A stretch of DNA of 13,595 nucleotides from positions 1 to 13,595 of the forward strand of contig NZ_DIHC01000023.1 in assembly GCF_002419965.1 (NCBI RefSeq), in the 5' to 3' direction. Origin of the DNA: Pseudomonas sp. UBA5706 (GTDB lineage: Bacteria; Pseudomonadota; Gammaproteobacteria; Pseudomonadales; Pseudomonadaceae). The position numbers and the translations under genes were made by a program. This document shows positions 13,208-13,595 of the stretch, in pieces. Each line of letters begins with the position of its first letter. Positions within the stretch are counted from its first letter, which is position 1. The notes below the pieces were generated by a model that was not told the DNA's origin, made no database searches, and saw nothing but the letters and a program-made list of their open reading frames with translations.

Positions 13208-13595
13208 TCAGGCCTTTGGCTTCTTGTCGGTAGCCAGGCCGGCAGCGATCAGCGAAACCGCATCATGCTTCGGCGACTTGTAACCCGCCCCACCAGCACG
13301 GCGCACTTCTTTGCCGTCCAGGTAACTGCGCAACGGGTAAATAGTGATTTCGCCTTGGTCAGCGCTATCGTCATCGGCTTGCACCTGATCGGCGGTGCCC
13401 GGTGTGGCCACGACGTTGTTCGCAGTATCGGCGGATTGCACCGCGCCGGTCTGAGTCCCTGCTGCGACGTTACTATCCGCTACCACGGCAGCGCCTGCCG
13501 TATTTGAGGCGGGTGCCGTGGCCGGCGGGGTAGCTGCAGCGGCTTCAGCCGCCGCCGTAGCAGGCGCCTTGGGCGTATCGCTTGAGCTTGTACGA
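13208..13595 (-). CDS. Phage protein with Ala/Pro-rich linker and small C-terminal fold (5' end outside window)
   Basis: The frame is open to the window edge, so the GTG at 13486 is an internal valine codon and not a convincing start. The visible 128 residues begin with Ser, Thr, Ala and Pro-rich sequence (about 75 residues of low complexity, with AAAEAAAAT and TPPATAPAS), which looks like a flexible linker. From residue about 80 a compact segment follows: EITIYPLRSYLDGKEVRRAG, then GYKSPKHDAVSLIAAGLATD and a Lys-rich end. It sits just before the connector, where the major capsid gene or a small head protein is usually found. It could be a head accessory protein; I cannot name it. The stop is one base from the connector start. 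Confidence 0.75.
   Translation of the reverse strand, partial: RTSSSDTPKAPATAAAEAAAATPPATAPASNTAGAAVVADSNVAAGTQTGAVQSADTANNVVATPGTADQVQADDDSADQGEITIYPLRSYLDGKEVRRAGGAGYKSPKHDAVSLIAAGLATDKKPKA

Larger units (their letters stand above)
1..13595 (-). mobile_element. Late structural module of a siphovirus-like phage or prophage
   Basis: All supported genes lie on the minus strand in the standard order head-tail joining, tail tube, tail assembly chaperone, tape measure, tail tip or fibre, lysis. Neighbouring genes overlap by 1 to 4 bases or are separated by 0 to 2 bases except at three junctions (11451-11529, 10888-10967, 10172-10270). Two of these three hold a strong intrinsic terminator and the third a weaker hairpin. 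A long tape measure gene and no sheath or contractile baseplate genes point to a non-contractile tail. Neither end of the element is in the window, and no integration genes are visible, so its state (integrated, free, intact or defective) cannot be judged. A Pseudomonas host is an inference from GC content and recalled family resemblance. Confidence 0.93.

Noticed and set aside
13208..13486. GTG at 13486 as a true gene start
   Set aside because: The same frame stays open for another 36 codons to the window edge with protein-like Ala/Pro linker sequence, so the gene more likely begins outside the window.

Overview
The window is a late structural block of a tailed bacteriophage or prophage. The GC-rich composition, the tight gene packing and the protein families suggest a gammaproteobacterial host, most likely Pseudomonas. 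That assignment rests on resemblance recalled from family knowledge, not on a search. Every gene I can support reads on the minus strand, so the functional order runs from 13595 down to 1. No attachment site, integrase, tRNA, CRISPR array, transposase or repressor is visible, so prophage and free phage cannot be told apart.

Head-to-tail region (13595 to 11530): the end of an Ala/Pro-rich protein with a small folded C-terminus, then an HK97 gp6-like head-tail connector, a head closure protein, a 64-residue protein of unknown role, an HK97 gp10-like tail morphogenesis protein and a DUF3168 tail completion protein. Genes overlap as ATGA or abut within 2 bases, which implies translational coupling.

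Tail shaft region (11450 to 3848): the tail tube protein, then a tail assembly chaperone gene carrying an A AAA AAG slippery heptamer directly before its stop codon. A -1 slip there yields a 205-residue chaperone fusion ending at 10271. A 2107-residue tape measure protein follows. It has a classical N-terminal tape measure domain, a Gly-rich hydrophobic middle, a duplicated module of about 73 residues and a DUF4214-like segment near the C-terminus. The long tape measure and separate tube protein indicate a long non-contractile tail (siphovirus type).

Tail tip and lysis region (3851 to 1): a 306-residue tail protein with a carbohydrate-binding-like N-terminus, a tail fibre whose C-terminal half is an Asp-box beta-propeller, a tail fibre assembly chaperone with a DUF4376 domain, a DUF1353 protein with a hydrophobic insertion, and the first 50 codons of a SleB-type cell wall hydrolase that acts as endolysin. 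No Dit, NlpC/P60 or large central tip protein lies between the tape measure and the fibre.

The most unusual structure is regulatory. Three compact intrinsic terminators sit inside this single-direction operon, before the tail tube, tape measure and endolysin genes. Two are fused to the same ribosome-binding sequence, forming a 32-base direct repeat (29 of 32 positions identical) that brackets the module from tape measure to DUF1353 almost exactly.
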